From positions 1 through 64,000 of the forward strand of contig NZ_CADIJW010000001.1 in assembly GCF_902859745.1 (NCBI RefSeq): 64,000 nucleotides of DNA, given 5' to 3'. The notes under the pieces were generated by a model that worked only from the letters and a program-made list of their open reading frames with translations, searched no databases and had not been told where the DNA came from. Shown in pieces: positions 30,896 through 39,568 of this stretch (position 1 is the first letter of the stretch; each line of letters opens with the position of its first letter). A program made the position numbers and the translations under genes. This stretch comes from Achromobacter dolens. GTDB taxonomy: Bacteria; Pseudomonadota; Gammaproteobacteria; Burkholderiales; Burkholderiaceae_B.

Positions 30896-31639
30896 ATGAC
30901 CTCATCCCGACCCGCAGCCCGCACCATGGCCGGCCAGGCCGAGCTGTACAACGCCGTCAAGGCGATGGCGGTGAGTTTCGAGTTCAAGCCGGGCGAGCGC
31001 ATCAACGAAGTCGAACTGGCCAGGCGCCTGAACGTGAGCCGCACGCCGCTGCGCGAGGTGCTCAACCAACTGATGGTCGAGGGCTTCCTGACCCGTTCGG
31101 TGAACCGCGGTTTCATCGCGCGGCTGCTCGACGCCAAGCAGATCCATAGCCTCTATGAATACCGCGCGGTGCTCGAGGCCGGCATTGTGCGCGCTGCCTG
31201 CGAACGCGCCACCGACGAGGAACTGGCGGCGCTGCGCGCGTTTGTCGAACGCTCGCGCGACGTGCCCGAGGACAGTGACGCGACCCGCCTGCTGGAATTG
31301 GACGAGGCGTTTCACCTGACGCTGGCGCGCTATTCGCGCAACGAGGAATTCGTGCGCGCGCTGGAGAGCGTCAACGCCCGCATCCATTTCGTGCGCTGGA
31401 TCGACATGCAGCAGGGCCGTCGCAGCCACACCCAGGGCGAACACTTGCGCATCGTCCAGGCGTTGGAGCGGCGCGACATGGATGCCCTGCCGGACATGAT
31501 GCGCAGCCACATCGGCCGGCGGCTGGACCAGATCACCGATGTCATCCGCACCGGCTTTTCCACGATTTACATGCGGGACCAGGCCGAACCCGCTGTCGCA
31601 GCGCCGGCCAACACCACAACAGCAGGGGAAAACACATGA
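30896..31639 (+). CDS. GntR-family transcriptional regulator (FCD subfamily)
   Basis: This encodes a 247-residue regulator. An N-terminal winged helix (about 25-85, containing INEVELARRLNVSRTPLREVL) is followed by an FCD ligand-binding domain (about 90-225) with the typical arginine/aspartate/histidine pattern (YRAVLEAGIVRAACERA, DEAFHLTLA, HLRIVQALERRD). FCD regulators usually respond to organic acids. It overlaps the Bug-family gene by 4 bases and repeats lie in front of it, so it probably controls this operon and itself. The ATG at 30896 is preferred over the longer open frame. Confidence 0.88.
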   Translation: MTSSRPAARTMAGQAELYNAVKAMAVSFEFKPGERINEVELARRLNVSRTPLREVLNQLMVEGFLTRSVNRGFIARLLDAKQIHSLYEYRAVLEAGIVRAACERATDEELAALRAFVERSRDVPEDSDATRLLELDEAFHLTLARYSRNEEFVRALESVNARIHFVRWIDMQQGRRSHTQGEHLRIVQALERRDMDALPDMMRSHIGRRLDQITDVIRTGFSTIYMRDQAEPAVAAPANTTTAGENT

Positions 31640-32625
31640 CCTACACAACGATGCGGCGCGCCTTGGCGGCCGTCTGCGCGCTCGCCGCGCTGGGGGGCGG
31701 GCTGGCCGCCGCGCCCGCCCGGGCGGAAGAAAAGCCGCTGATCCTGGTGGTGCCGTATCCGCCCGGCGGCAGCACCGACATCCTGGCCCGCATCCTGCAG
31801 CCACGGCTATCCAAGGAACTGGGCGGCCGCGCCGTGGTGGTGGAAAACCGCCCGGGCGCCGCCAGCCAGATCGCCACCGCCTTCGTGGCGCGGGCCGAGC
31901 CCGACGGCAGCACGCTGCTGGTCAGCTTCGACAACCACGGCATCAACCCGGCGGTGAAGCCCAAGCTGCCCTACGACACCTTCAAGGACTTCGTCGCCAT
32001 CACCCAGACCGTGCGCTTTCCGCTGGTGCTGGGCGCCAATCCGGGCGTGCCGGGCGACAACCTGAAGGAATTCCTGGCGGCCGCGGCCAAGCAGCCGCCC
32101 AACAAGTTCAACTATGCCTCCACCGGCGTGGGATCGCTGAATCACCTGGCGCCCGAAGAGCTCAAGCGCCTGTCCAAGGTGGAACTGCTGCACGTGCCGT
32201 ACGGCGGCGGCGGACCGGCCATCCAGGCCGTGGTGGGCGGCCAGGCCAACATGACCTGGTTGAGCTTTGCCGCGCTGCGCGGCCAGATCCAGGCAGGCAA
32301 GATCAAGCCGCTGGCGGTGGCCGGCGAGAAGCGCCTGCCGGACCTGCCCAACGTGCCGACGGTGGCGGAGTCCGGTTTTCCGGGCTTCGTCGCCTATTCG
32401 TGGAGCGGCATGTTCGCGCCCAAGGGCACGCCGGAGGCGACCGTCAAAAAGCTGACGCAGGCGTTCAACACGGTGCTGGCCGATCCGGACGTCAAGAAGA
32501 AGCTGGAAGAGGCCGGCTTCGAGATCGTGGCCTCGAACGGCCCGGCCCTGGATGCCTACGTGAAGGCGGAATACGACCGCTGGAGCAAGTTCATCAAGAG
32601 CAGCAACATCAACCTGGATAACTGA
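31636..32625 (+). CDS. Bug-family (TctC-like) periplasmic solute-binding protein
   Basis: This encodes a 329-residue secreted protein. A signal peptide (about 1-30, ending ARAEE after an Ala-rich core) is followed by the Bug fold with the two typical ligand loops, VVPYPPGGSTDILAR near residue 40 and NYASTGVGSLNHL near 158. A conserved end is also seen (LPNVPTVAESGFPG). Bug proteins bind carboxylates for tripartite tricarboxylate transporters, but no TctA or TctB gene is nearby. They are massively expanded in Bordetella and relatives. It overlaps the GntR gene and precedes the TPP enzyme by 59 bases. Confidence 0.9.
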   Translation: MTYTTMRRALAAVCALAALGGGLAAAPARAEEKPLILVVPYPPGGSTDILARILQPRLSKELGGRAVVVENRPGAASQIATAFVARAEPDGSTLLVSFDNHGINPAVKPKLPYDTFKDFVAITQTVRFPLVLGANPGVPGDNLKEFLAAAAKQPPNKFNYASTGVGSLNHLAPEELKRLSKVELLHVPYGGGGPAIQAVVGGQANMTWLSFAALRGQIQAGKIKPLAVAGEKRLPDLPNVPTVAESGFPGFVAYSWSGMFAPKGTPEATVKKLTQAFNTVLADPDVKKKLEEAGFEIVASNGPALDAYVKAEYDRWSKFIKSSNINLDN

Positions 32626-32684
32626 GCGGCCGGCGGCGGCGCGCCCTCGCGCGCCGCCCGGTCCGCGCATCGCGTGGAGAAGAC

Positions 32685-34379
32685 ATGGATACCTTGACTG
32701 GCGCCGAAGCAATGGTGCGGATGCTGCAACACAACGGCGTCAAACATATTTTCGGCCTGTGCGGCGATACCAGCCTGCCGTTCTACGACGCGCTCTACCG
32801 GCTGGATCATGGCATGCGACACATCCTGACCCGTGACGAGCGCAGCGCCGGCTACATGGCCGACGCCTATGCCCGCGTGACCGGCAAGGTGGGCGTGTGC
32901 GAAGGGCCCAGCGGCGGCGGCGCGACCTATCTGCTGCCGGGGTTGGTGGAGGCCAACGAATCGTCCATTCCGGTGCTGGGCATCACCTCCGACGTGGCGG
33001 TGGGCTCGCGCGGCAAGTACCCGCTGACCGAACTGGACCAGGAGGCACTGTACCGGCCGTTGACCAAGTGGAACCGCACCATCGATCGCGCCGACCAGAT
33101 CCCCGGCATGGTGCGCGCGGCGTTCCGCGCCATGACCACCGGCAAGCCCGGCGCGGCGCACCTGTGCTTTCCGTATGACGTGATGAAGCAGCAGGTCGAT
33201 GGCGCCGACGTCTGGGCCCAGCCCGAGCATGCGCAGTTTCCGTCGCTGCGCTACGCGCCGGATCCGTCGGACGTGGCGCGCGCGGCGCAGCGCCTGGTGG
33301 GCGCGCGTTCGCCGGTCATCATCTGCGGCGGCGGCGTGGTGATCGCCGGCGCCAGCGGCGCGCTGCAGGAACTGGCCGAGAGCCTGAAGGCGGCGGTCTG
33401 CGTGACCGTCAGCGGCCAGGGCAGCCTGGCCGACACCCATCCGCTGAACGCGGGCGTGGTGGGTTCGAACGGCGGCGTGATGGCCACGCGCGACGTGGTG
33501 GCCGCGGCCGACGTGGTGCTGTTCGTCGGCTGCCGCGCGGGTTCGACCTCGACCGAGCACTGGCGCTTCCCGAACCGCGACGTGCCGATCCTGCACATCG
33601 ACATCGATCCGATGGTGATCGGCGCCAACTACCTGACCGAAGTCGGCATGGTGGGCGACGCCAAGCTCGCCCTGCAGGCGCTGGGCGCCGAGGTGCAGGC
33701 GCGCCTGGCGCACCGGCCGTCCGACGCCGTTGATGGCGCGGTGCTGGCGGGCCGCGCCAAGGCCGCGCGGCGCGCGCAACTGGAGCCGCTGGCGAGCAGC
33801 CTGGAGGCGCCGATCCGCCCCGAACGCGTGGTGCAGTCGCTCAATCGCCTGCTGCCCGACGATGCCGTGGTGTGCGCGGATCCCGGCACGCCGTGCCCGT
33901 ACTTCTCGGCTTACTACGACGTGTCGCGGCCCGGCCGCCACTTCATCACCAACCGCGCCCATGGCGCCTTGGGCTTTTCGATGTCGGCGGCGCTGGGCGC
34001 CTGGGTCGGCCGGCCGAACGCCAAGTGCGTCTCGGTGATGGGCGACGGCAGCTTCGGCTTCACGGTCGGCGAGCTCGAGACCATCGTGCGCCACAAGGCG
34101 CCGCTGCTGATGATCGTGTTTTCGAACTCGGTCTATGGCTGGATCAAGGCCAGCCAGAAGGCCGGCTACGACAAGCGCTACTACAGTGTGGACTTCGATC
34201 GCACCGACCACGCCCGCATCGCGGAAGCCTATGGCGTGAAGGCCTGGCGGGTCGAGGATCCGGCCAAGCTGGACGCGGCGATCAAGGCGGCGATGGAGCA
34301 TGACGGCCCGGCGCTGATCGACGTGGTGGCGCAGCCGCTGCAGGACGCGGCGGCGCCGGTCAGCCAGTGGATGGGCTGA
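32685..34379 (+). CDS. Thiamine diphosphate-dependent enzyme (acetolactate synthase-like)
   Basis: This encodes a 564-residue protein with the three-domain acetolactate synthase/pyruvate oxidase fold. The N-terminal PYR domain carries the catalytic glutamate in RDERSAGYMADAY near residue 48. A central FAD/DHS-like domain follows (about 190-340). The C-terminal PP domain has the GDGSFGFTVGELETIV TPP-Mg motif near 452, with the asparagine in VFSNSVYGW. Members include acetolactate synthase, benzoylformate decarboxylase and sulfoacetaldehyde acetyltransferase. I cannot tell the substrate. There is no small regulatory subunit next to it, so true acetolactate synthesis is unlikely. It is the last gene of the GntR operon. 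Confidence 0.82.
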   Translation: MDTLTGAEAMVRMLQHNGVKHIFGLCGDTSLPFYDALYRLDHGMRHILTRDERSAGYMADAYARVTGKVGVCEGPSGGGATYLLPGLVEANESSIPVLGITSDVAVGSRGKYPLTELDQEALYRPLTKWNRTIDRADQIPGMVRAAFRAMTTGKPGAAHLCFPYDVMKQQVDGADVWAQPEHAQFPSLRYAPDPSDVARAAQRLVGARSPVIICGGGVVIAGASGALQELAESLKAAVCVTVSGQGSLADTHPLNAGVVGSNGGVMATRDVVAAADVVLFVGCRAGSTSTEHWRFPNRDVPILHIDIDPMVIGANYLTEVGMVGDAKLALQALGAEVQARLAHRPSDAVDGAVLAGRAKAARRAQLEPLASSLEAPIRPERVVQSLNRLLPDDAVVCADPGTPCPYFSAYYDVSRPGRHFITNRAHGALGFSMSAALGAWVGRPNAKCVSVMGDGSFGFTVGELETIVRHKAPLLMIVFSNSVYGWIKASQKAGYDKRYYSVDFDRTDHARIAEAYGVKAWRVEDPAKLDAAIKAAMEHDGPALIDVVAQPLQDAAAPVSQWMG

Positions 34380-34401
34380 GAACCCGGCCGGGAAATATGC
34401 A

Positions 34402-34430
34402 GCGGGGCCTTGGAAGGCCCCGCTTTTTTT
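34402..34430 (+). terminator. Intrinsic terminator of the GntR-Bug-TPP operon
   Basis: The perfect 8-bp stem GCGGGGCC/GGCCCCGC with a TTGGAA loop is followed by seven Ts, 22 bases after the TPP enzyme stop. Confidence 0.93.
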
Positions 34431-34456
34431 CGGGATGCCGGTTGCGGCGGACGGCG

Positions 34457-34993
34457 TCAGTGCGGCGCGGGCGTGGGCACCAGATGGTTGACGCCGGTGC
34501 AGAGGTCGGCCTGGTCGACCCCGTAGATATGCAGGGACACGGCGACGCCCGGGCCAGCGTTGCCGAGGCGGTGGATCTGATGCAGGCCCGGGGCGGCGGT
34601 GCCGACATCGCCCGGCCGGCGACTGATCTCGCCGCAGGCAATGGCCGCGGCGGCGGCAGGGTCCCAGCGGTAGTGGGTTTCGGCCAGTTCGCCTTGCAGG
34701 ACCTGGTAGGTGCACCAGGTCTTGTGGCCGTGCACCGGGCTGAACTGCCCCGGGCGCCAGATCAGGTAGGCGACGGTGAAGGCGCCATGCGGATCGGCGT
34801 AGGCGATATGGCGGGTGTAGGTGTCGGCGCGGCCGGCGCGCAGGTCTTCGGGCAGGCCGCGCAGCATGTCGCCGGCATTGGCGACGCTGCTGGCCAGCTC
34901 GCGCAGCAGGCCGCGGGCCGCGTTCATCTGGGCGACCTGCACCGATTCGCACAGCGAGCGCAGGTCTGCGGCGGCAAGTTGGACGGAGGTCAT
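34457..34993 (-). CDS. Cysteine dioxygenase-type cupin protein
   Basis: This encodes a 178-residue single-cupin protein. The metal-binding histidines are visible in SPVHGHKTWCTYQVLQG near residue 85 and HQIHRLGN near 138. The protein ends with VAVSLHIYG. This matches the cysteine dioxygenase type I family, which includes thiol dioxygenases acting on cysteine, 3-mercaptopropionate or cysteamine to give sulfinates. The exact thiol is not determined. The ATG at 34993 has an AGGGG site about 8 bases upstream. It stands alone, convergent with the TPP enzyme operon. Confidence 0.8.
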   Translation of the reverse strand: MTSVQLAAADLRSLCESVQVAQMNAARGLLRELASSVANAGDMLRGLPEDLRAGRADTYTRHIAYADPHGAFTVAYLIWRPGQFSPVHGHKTWCTYQVLQGELAETHYRWDPAAAAAIACGEISRRPGDVGTAAPGLHQIHRLGNAGPGVAVSLHIYGVDQADLCTGVNHLVPTPAPH

Positions 34994-35157
34994 GGGCGGG
35001 CCCCTGAATGACGAGGTTTCATCTTAGGGATTTGCGCTGGAATGCCTTTGCCAAATTCGGCCGCCGGGGCCCGAACATTAGAAAAAAATTCCACCCCTGC
35101 CGCGGCCTGCCGCTCCTATACTGATCCGCTTCACGGCATCACTCTGGAGAGTCAGGC

Positions 35158-35937
35158 ATGGATCTGGGGATCAGCGGCAAGACGGCATTGGTATTTGGCG
35201 GCAGCCGCGGCATGGGCCGTGCCTGCGCCCTGCAGTTGGCGCGCGAGGGCGTGGCGGTGACGATCGCGGCCCGCAACCCGCAGACGCTGGAGCAGGCGGC
35301 CGCCGAGATCGCCCGCGTCGCGGGCATCGGCGTGGGCTGGGTCTCGGCCGACCTGACGCTGGACAAGGGCCGCGACGCCGCGCTGGCCGCGTGTCCGCAC
35401 CCCGACATCCTCATCAACAACGCCGACGGCCCCATGCCTGGCGATTTCCGCGATTGGAGCCATGAAGACTGGATCGCGGCGCTAGATTCCATGATGCTGG
35501 GCCCCATCGACATGATCCGCCGCGTGGTCGACGGCATGATCGAACGGCGCTTCGGGCGCATCGTCAACATCGTCTCGCGCAGCGTCAAGGCGCCGCACGC
35601 CGAGCTGGGACTGTCCAACGGCGCCCGCGCCGGCCTGATCGGCTTTGTCAGCGGCCTGGCGCGTCAGACCGTGCGCCACAACGTCACCATCAACAACCTG
35701 CTGCCGGGCGCCTTCGCCACCGACGCGCAGGCGCGCCATATCCGCGGCATGCTGGAAGAGGGGGGCAAGACCTTCGAACAGCTTTGGGACGAGCGGGGCC
35801 GCGCCAGCCCGGCCGGCCGCTATGGCCAGCCCGAGGAACTGGGAGCGCTGTGCGCCTACGTCTGCTCGGCGCACGCTGGCTACATGACGGCGCAGAACAT
35901 CCTGCTTGACGGCGGTGGCTACCCCGGCACGTACTGA
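35158..35937 (+). CDS. Short-chain dehydrogenase family protein with altered active site
   Basis: This encodes a 259-residue Rossmann-fold protein of the SDR superfamily. The nucleotide-binding loop reads FGGSRGMGRA (residues 13-22), the NNAG equivalent is ILINNADGP near 86, and the active-site serine region is NIVSRS at 137-142. The usual catalytic YxxxK is missing. The aligned stretch reads LGLSN at 150-154, so Tyr is replaced by Leu and Lys by Asn. The rest of the fold (NNLLPGAFATD, ending in a GGGYPGTY tail) is intact. It may bind a nucleotide without classical SDR chemistry, or use different residues. Confidence 0.85.
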   Translation: MDLGISGKTALVFGGSRGMGRACALQLAREGVAVTIAARNPQTLEQAAAEIARVAGIGVGWVSADLTLDKGRDAALAACPHPDILINNADGPMPGDFRDWSHEDWIAALDSMMLGPIDMIRRVVDGMIERRFGRIVNIVSRSVKAPHAELGLSNGARAGLIGFVSGLARQTVRHNVTINNLLPGAFATDAQARHIRGMLEEGGKTFEQLWDERGRASPAGRYGQPEELGALCAYVCSAHAGYMTAQNILLDGGGYPGTY

Positions 35938-36022
35938 AGCCACGGCCGCTTAGGGTGTTCCACGGCTGGACGCGGTCGGGGCGTCAGGGCAAGATTGCGG
36001 CGATATCGCTTGAGGAACCCCC

Positions 36023-36481
36023 ATGGACCAGACGGACATCAAGATCTTGGCGTTGCTGCAGAAGGACGCCACCTGCTCGGTCGCCGAGATCGCCGAGCAG
36101 GTCAATCTGTCCGTCACCCCCTGCTGGCGCCGCATCCAGAAGCTCAAGGACGATGGCGTCATCGCCCGCAACGCGATCCTGCTGGATCCGCGCGCGCTGG
36201 GGCTGAACCTGACCGTGTTCGTCTCGATCAAGACCAGCCAGCACAACGAGAAATGGACCCAGAGCCTGATCAATGCGGTCATGGCGCTGCCGAACGTGGT
36301 CGAGTTCCACCGCATGGCCGGCGACATCGACTACCTGCTCAAGGTGGTGGTCGAGGACATGGCGGCCTACGACCGCTTCTACCGCCGCCTGATCGGCGCG
36401 GTCGACCTGCTGGACGTCAGCGCCAGTTTCTCGATGGAAGTGATCAAGAGCACCACGGAATTGCCGCTGGACGCGCTCTAG
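36023..36481 (+). CDS. Lrp/AsnC-family transcriptional regulator
   Basis: This encodes a 152-residue regulator. The N-terminal helix-turn-helix (about 1-60) contains DIKILALLQKDA and VNLSVTPCWRRIQKLKDDGVI. It is followed by a RAM/AsnC effector domain (about 65-145) with MAGDIDYLLKVVVEDM, typical for amino acid-responsive members of the Lrp family. These usually act as octamers on neighbouring amino acid metabolism genes. The target is unknown here; the SDR gene upstream and ChaC downstream are the nearest candidates. Confidence 0.92.
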   Translation: MDQTDIKILALLQKDATCSVAEIAEQVNLSVTPCWRRIQKLKDDGVIARNAILLDPRALGLNLTVFVSIKTSQHNEKWTQSLINAVMALPNVVEFHRMAGDIDYLLKVVVEDMAAYDRFYRRLIGAVDLLDVSASFSMEVIKSTTELPLDAL

Positions 36482-36711
36482 GCGCGGGCGGCCGACGCGC
36501 TCCGTGCGGGACCGTCCCCAGGGGGGCGGCCGGTGGCAATCGGGCCCCGGCGCCGATGCGCAATTTTTTTCCCTGGCGCCGCCCTCCGGCGAATACAAAT
36601 TTCTTTCGGGGTGTTGCGCGCGGCCCATCTCGCAATTCTTTTGCGCGCCAGGCGGCGTAGCATATCCGTCATTCCCGCCATGGGAATGAACCCGGGATAT
36701 CAGAGGACCCT

Positions 36712-37323
36712 ATGTCGTTGGCAGTACCCGCCGGCTGCGCCGGACTGGCGAAGACGCAACCCGCGTCGGTGGAAGATCTTTTGGTGGGATGGAACGGCAC
36801 CGACGACCTGTGGGTGTTCGCCTATGGTTCCCTCATCTGGCATCCCGGTTTTGCCTGGCGCGAACGGCGCCTGGCCACGGTGCGCGGCTATCACCGCTCG
36901 CTTTGCCTTTGGTCGCACGACCACCGCGGCTCGCCCGACAACCCCGGGCTGGTGTTCGGCCTGGATCGCGGCGGCTGCTGCCGCGGCGTGGCATTTCAGA
37001 TTGCCGCCTGCGACGTGCCGGAGGTGTTCGAGGCGCTATGGCGCCGCGAGATGGTCACCGGCGCCTACACGCCGCGCTGGCTGGCCTGCCACACCGAACA
37101 GGCGCCCGTGCGCGGACTGGTTTTCCTCTTGAACCGCGCCTGCCAGGAATACGCCGCCGACCTGAGCGACGACCGCCTGCTGGCATCGGTGCGCAACGCG
37201 GTTGGGCATTCAGGCCCGTGCCTGGATTACGTGGTGGAAACCGAAAAGGCGCTGCGCGCCCACGGCATTGACGATTGGCGCCTGGGCGAGCTGGTGCGCC
37301 GCCTGGGCATGCAGCCCTGCTGA
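36712..37323 (+). CDS. chaC: Glutathione-specific gamma-glutamylcyclotransferase (ChaC family)
   Basis: This encodes a 203-residue protein. The substrate loop is FAYGSLIWHPGF at about residues 36-47, and the catalytic glutamate lies in the ALWRREMVTGAY stretch near 110. VAFQIA and LDYVVET strands match the ChaC family. ChaC enzymes cleave glutathione to 5-oxoproline and Cys-Gly in the cytosol, taking part in glutathione turnover. The 230 bases upstream hold no recognisable gene and no clear terminator. Confidence 0.88.
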   Translation: MSLAVPAGCAGLAKTQPASVEDLLVGWNGTDDLWVFAYGSLIWHPGFAWRERRLATVRGYHRSLCLWSHDHRGSPDNPGLVFGLDRGGCCRGVAFQIAACDVPEVFEALWRREMVTGAYTPRWLACHTEQAPVRGLVFLLNRACQEYAADLSDDRLLASVRNAVGHSGPCLDYVVETEKALRAHGIDDWRLGELVRRLGMQPC

Positions 37324-37399
37324 AGGGCGGCGCGCCCGAGGCCGCCGAAGCGCCTTGCGGCGGGCGCCCGGGGCCGTTCCGCGGCGGCGCGCCGGGCCG

Positions 37400-37954
37400 T
37401 CAGAAGGCCCAGCGGCCGAACATGAACAGCACGTTGCCCGCGCCGCGCGAGCCGGGGATGTAGGTGGCGTACAGCATGGTGTCCTTGTAGCCGGCCGAGA
37501 CCAGTGGCAGCACGCCGGGGAAGGGCACGTAGCTCATGATGTCGCGGCGCGCGGTCAGGAAGACCGTATAGCCGGCGCCCAGCCGGAAGTTCTCGCTGAC
37601 CCGTCCGATCTTCAGGAAACCATAGCCGGCGATCGGCTCGACCTTGCTGTGCGAGTCCAGGAAGGCCATGGCGTACAGGCCCTGCCAGTCGCCGTCTTCG
37701 TCGTAGATGCTGCGGCCATAGCCGCCGCCCCAGGCCAGCTCGTTGAAGCTGTTGATCTTTTCGCGGCTGTACATGGCGCGGTTGTGCCACGCGTAGCCGC
37801 TGAAATAGAGGTCGTTGCCGCCTTCGGTCCAGATCTGGTCGAGGCGTTGACAGGCGGATTGGGCCCACGAGGGAAGGTTATCGCAGGCGTGCGCGGCGGC
37901 GCTGAAAGTGGAGAGCAGCAGGCAAAAAAGCGCTGCCCGGAAACGGGCGGTCAT
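37400..37954 (-). CDS. pagP: Lipid A palmitoyltransferase PagP
   Basis: This encodes a 184-residue outer membrane beta-barrel enzyme moving palmitate from phospholipid to lipid A, which hardens the membrane against cationic peptides. The signal peptide (about 1-22, ending AAAHAC) is followed by WTEGGNDLYFSGYAWHNRAMY with the active-site histidine, then the Asp-Ser pair in FLDSHSKVEPIAGYGF, and it ends LFMFGRWAF. I chose ATG 37954 rather than TTG 37978 by family length. Upstream lie a good sigma-70 promoter, a palindrome and a direct repeat, so regulated expression is likely, as known for pagP elsewhere. Confidence 0.9.
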   Translation of the reverse strand: MTARFRAALFCLLLSTFSAAAHACDNLPSWAQSACQRLDQIWTEGGNDLYFSGYAWHNRAMYSREKINSFNELAWGGGYGRSIYDEDGDWQGLYAMAFLDSHSKVEPIAGYGFLKIGRVSENFRLGAGYTVFLTARRDIMSYVPFPGVLPLVSAGYKDTMLYATYIPGSRGAGNVLFMFGRWAF

Positions 37955-37980
37955 TGCGGGGACAGAAAATGATGACAACC

Positions 37981-37995
37981 CCGTTACTGTAACGG
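37981..37995. promoter_or_regulatory. Perfect palindrome at the predicted pagP transcription start
   Basis: CCGTTAC-T-GTAACGG has two perfect 7-bp arms around one base. It lies 26 bases before the pagP start codon and just downstream of the predicted -10 box. It is an operator or 5' hairpin candidate. Confidence 0.6.
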
Positions 37996-38002
37996 AGCGG
38001 CC

Positions 38003-38030
38003 GTCATATTGACTGTCATGTCGCTGTCAA
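38003..38030 (-). promoter_or_regulatory. Predicted pagP promoter with overlapping direct repeat
   Basis: On the minus strand, TTGACA (38025-38030) and TATGAC (38003-38008) are 16 bases apart. On the + strand, CTGTCA occurs at 38013-38018 and 38024-38029, giving an 11-bp period. Such spacing is typical of sites for OmpR/PhoP-type response regulators. Confidence 0.6.
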
Positions 38031-38085
38031 ACGAGTGTTCAGGACATCCGGTGAAACATTCGTGCGCGGGTCCGTTGCGGACGCG

Positions 38086-39558
38086 CTACAGCAGGAAAAT
38101 CGTGGCCAGGCCCAGGAAGATGAAAAAGCCCAGCGAGTCTGTCGCGAAGGTCAGCAGGACCGAGGATCCCATGGCCGGATCTTTGCCGAAACGGGCCCGC
38201 ACCATCGGCACCAGCACCCCGACCGACGCGCCGACCAGCATGTTGCAGACCATGGCGGCCATCATCACCAGCGCGATCGACAGGGAGTGCGAAATCACCC
38301 AGGCGAACAGGGCCGCAACCAGGCTGCCGCACAGGCCCACCATGAGGGTCACGAACAGTTCACGCTTGACCAGTTGCCACAGGTTGCGGCCGGTGATCCG
38401 GCCCATCGCCAGGGCGCGGATGATCAGCGTCATGGTCTGGTTGCCCGAGTTGCCACCGATGCCGGCGACGATGGACATCAGAAACGCCAGGATCACGATC
38501 TGACTGACCGTGCCCTCGAATTGCGAGGCCACGAACGAGGCCGTGGCGGCGGTACAGAGATTGAACAGCAGCCAGGGCGCACGGTTGCGCAGCGCGGTGC
38601 TGACCGGGGCGAAGATGTCCTCTTCCTGCAGACCGGCGCGCGACAGGGCCTGCTCCTGTGAGTCTTCGCGCATCACGTCGACCACGTCCGCAATGGTGAC
38701 GCGGCCGATCAGGCGGCCCTGGTCGTCCATCACGGGCGCCGACACCAGGTCGTAGCGTTCGAATGCGCCGGCGGCGTCGGCGTCGGAGTCGAGCGGGTTG
38801 AGGGTCAGGAAGTCGGCGTTCATGACCGCGCGCACTTCGGTTTCGGGTTCGCTGACCAGCAGGCGCGACAGCGGCAGGATGCCTTGCAGCTTGTCCTGGC
38901 GGTCGACCACGAAGATCTGGTCGGTGTGGTCGGGCAGTTCGTGCAGGCGGCGCAGGTAGCGCAGCACCACTTCGAGCGTGACGTCCTCGCGCACCCGGAC
39001 CATTTCGAAGTCCATGATGGCGCCGACGCTGTCCTCCGGATAGCCCATCGCTTCCAGCAGTTGCGCGCGCTCTTCCTCGGTCAGGCCTTTCTGGACCTCG
39101 GCCACCACGTCCGGCGGCAGGTCGGGCGCCAGGTCCGCCAGTTCGTCGGCGTCCATGTTGCCGGTGGCGGCCACCAGGTCCTGGCGGTCCATCGCCTCGA
39201 TCAGCGACTCGCGCACCCAGTCCTCGACCTCGAGCAGCACGTCGGCGTCGTGCTCGGGGCTGACCAGCTTCCAGATCGCCTGGCGTTCATCCTTGGGCAG
39301 CGATTCGAGGATGAAGGCGATGTCCGCGGGATGCAGGCCGTCCAGCAGGGTCTTGAGCTCGGCCTCGTGCTGGCGGTGCACCAGGTCTTCGACCAGGTTG
39401 GCCTTGGCGTCGCCTTCTTCCTGGCGATGCACCAGGTCGGCCACCAACTGTTGGCGGCGCAGGCGCTCCTGGACTTCCGCCAGGGCGTGCTGCGCGTCTT
39501 CCGGGTCGAGGCGGCGGGGCGTCGCGGGCGGTTTCTGCGCGGCGGCGGACTGCGTCAT
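38086..39558 (-). CDS. mgtE: Magnesium transporter MgtE
   Basis: This encodes a 490-residue Mg2+ channel. An N-terminal superhelical domain (about 35-165, with LHPADIAFILESLPKDERQAIW) is followed by a tandem CBS domain pair (about 170-295) that senses cytosolic Mg2+. Five C-terminal membrane helices (about 320-490) contain the pore region GIGGNSGNQTMTLIIRALA. An extended N-terminal region rich in Gln/Arg precedes these domains. It lies 10 bases after the thioesterase gene in the same direction. No Mg2+ riboswitch-sized leader is present. Confidence 0.94.
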   Translation of the reverse strand: MTQSAAAQKPPATPRRLDPEDAQHALAEVQERLRRQQLVADLVHRQEEGDAKANLVEDLVHRQHEAELKTLLDGLHPADIAFILESLPKDERQAIWKLVSPEHDADVLLEVEDWVRESLIEAMDRQDLVAATGNMDADELADLAPDLPPDVVAEVQKGLTEEERAQLLEAMGYPEDSVGAIMDFEMVRVREDVTLEVVLRYLRRLHELPDHTDQIFVVDRQDKLQGILPLSRLLVSEPETEVRAVMNADFLTLNPLDSDADAAGAFERYDLVSAPVMDDQGRLIGRVTIADVVDVMREDSQEQALSRAGLQEEDIFAPVSTALRNRAPWLLFNLCTAATASFVASQFEGTVSQIVILAFLMSIVAGIGGNSGNQTMTLIIRALAMGRITGRNLWQLVKRELFVTLMVGLCGSLVAALFAWVISHSLSIALVMMAAMVCNMLVGASVGVLVPMVRARFGKDPAMGSSVLLTFATDSLGFFIFLGLATIFLL

Positions 39559-39568
39559 GCGATACGGC

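Noticed and set aside
39559-39568. Mg2+ riboswitch upstream of mgtE
   Set aside because: Only 10 bases separate mgtE from the preceding gene, so there is no room for a leader.
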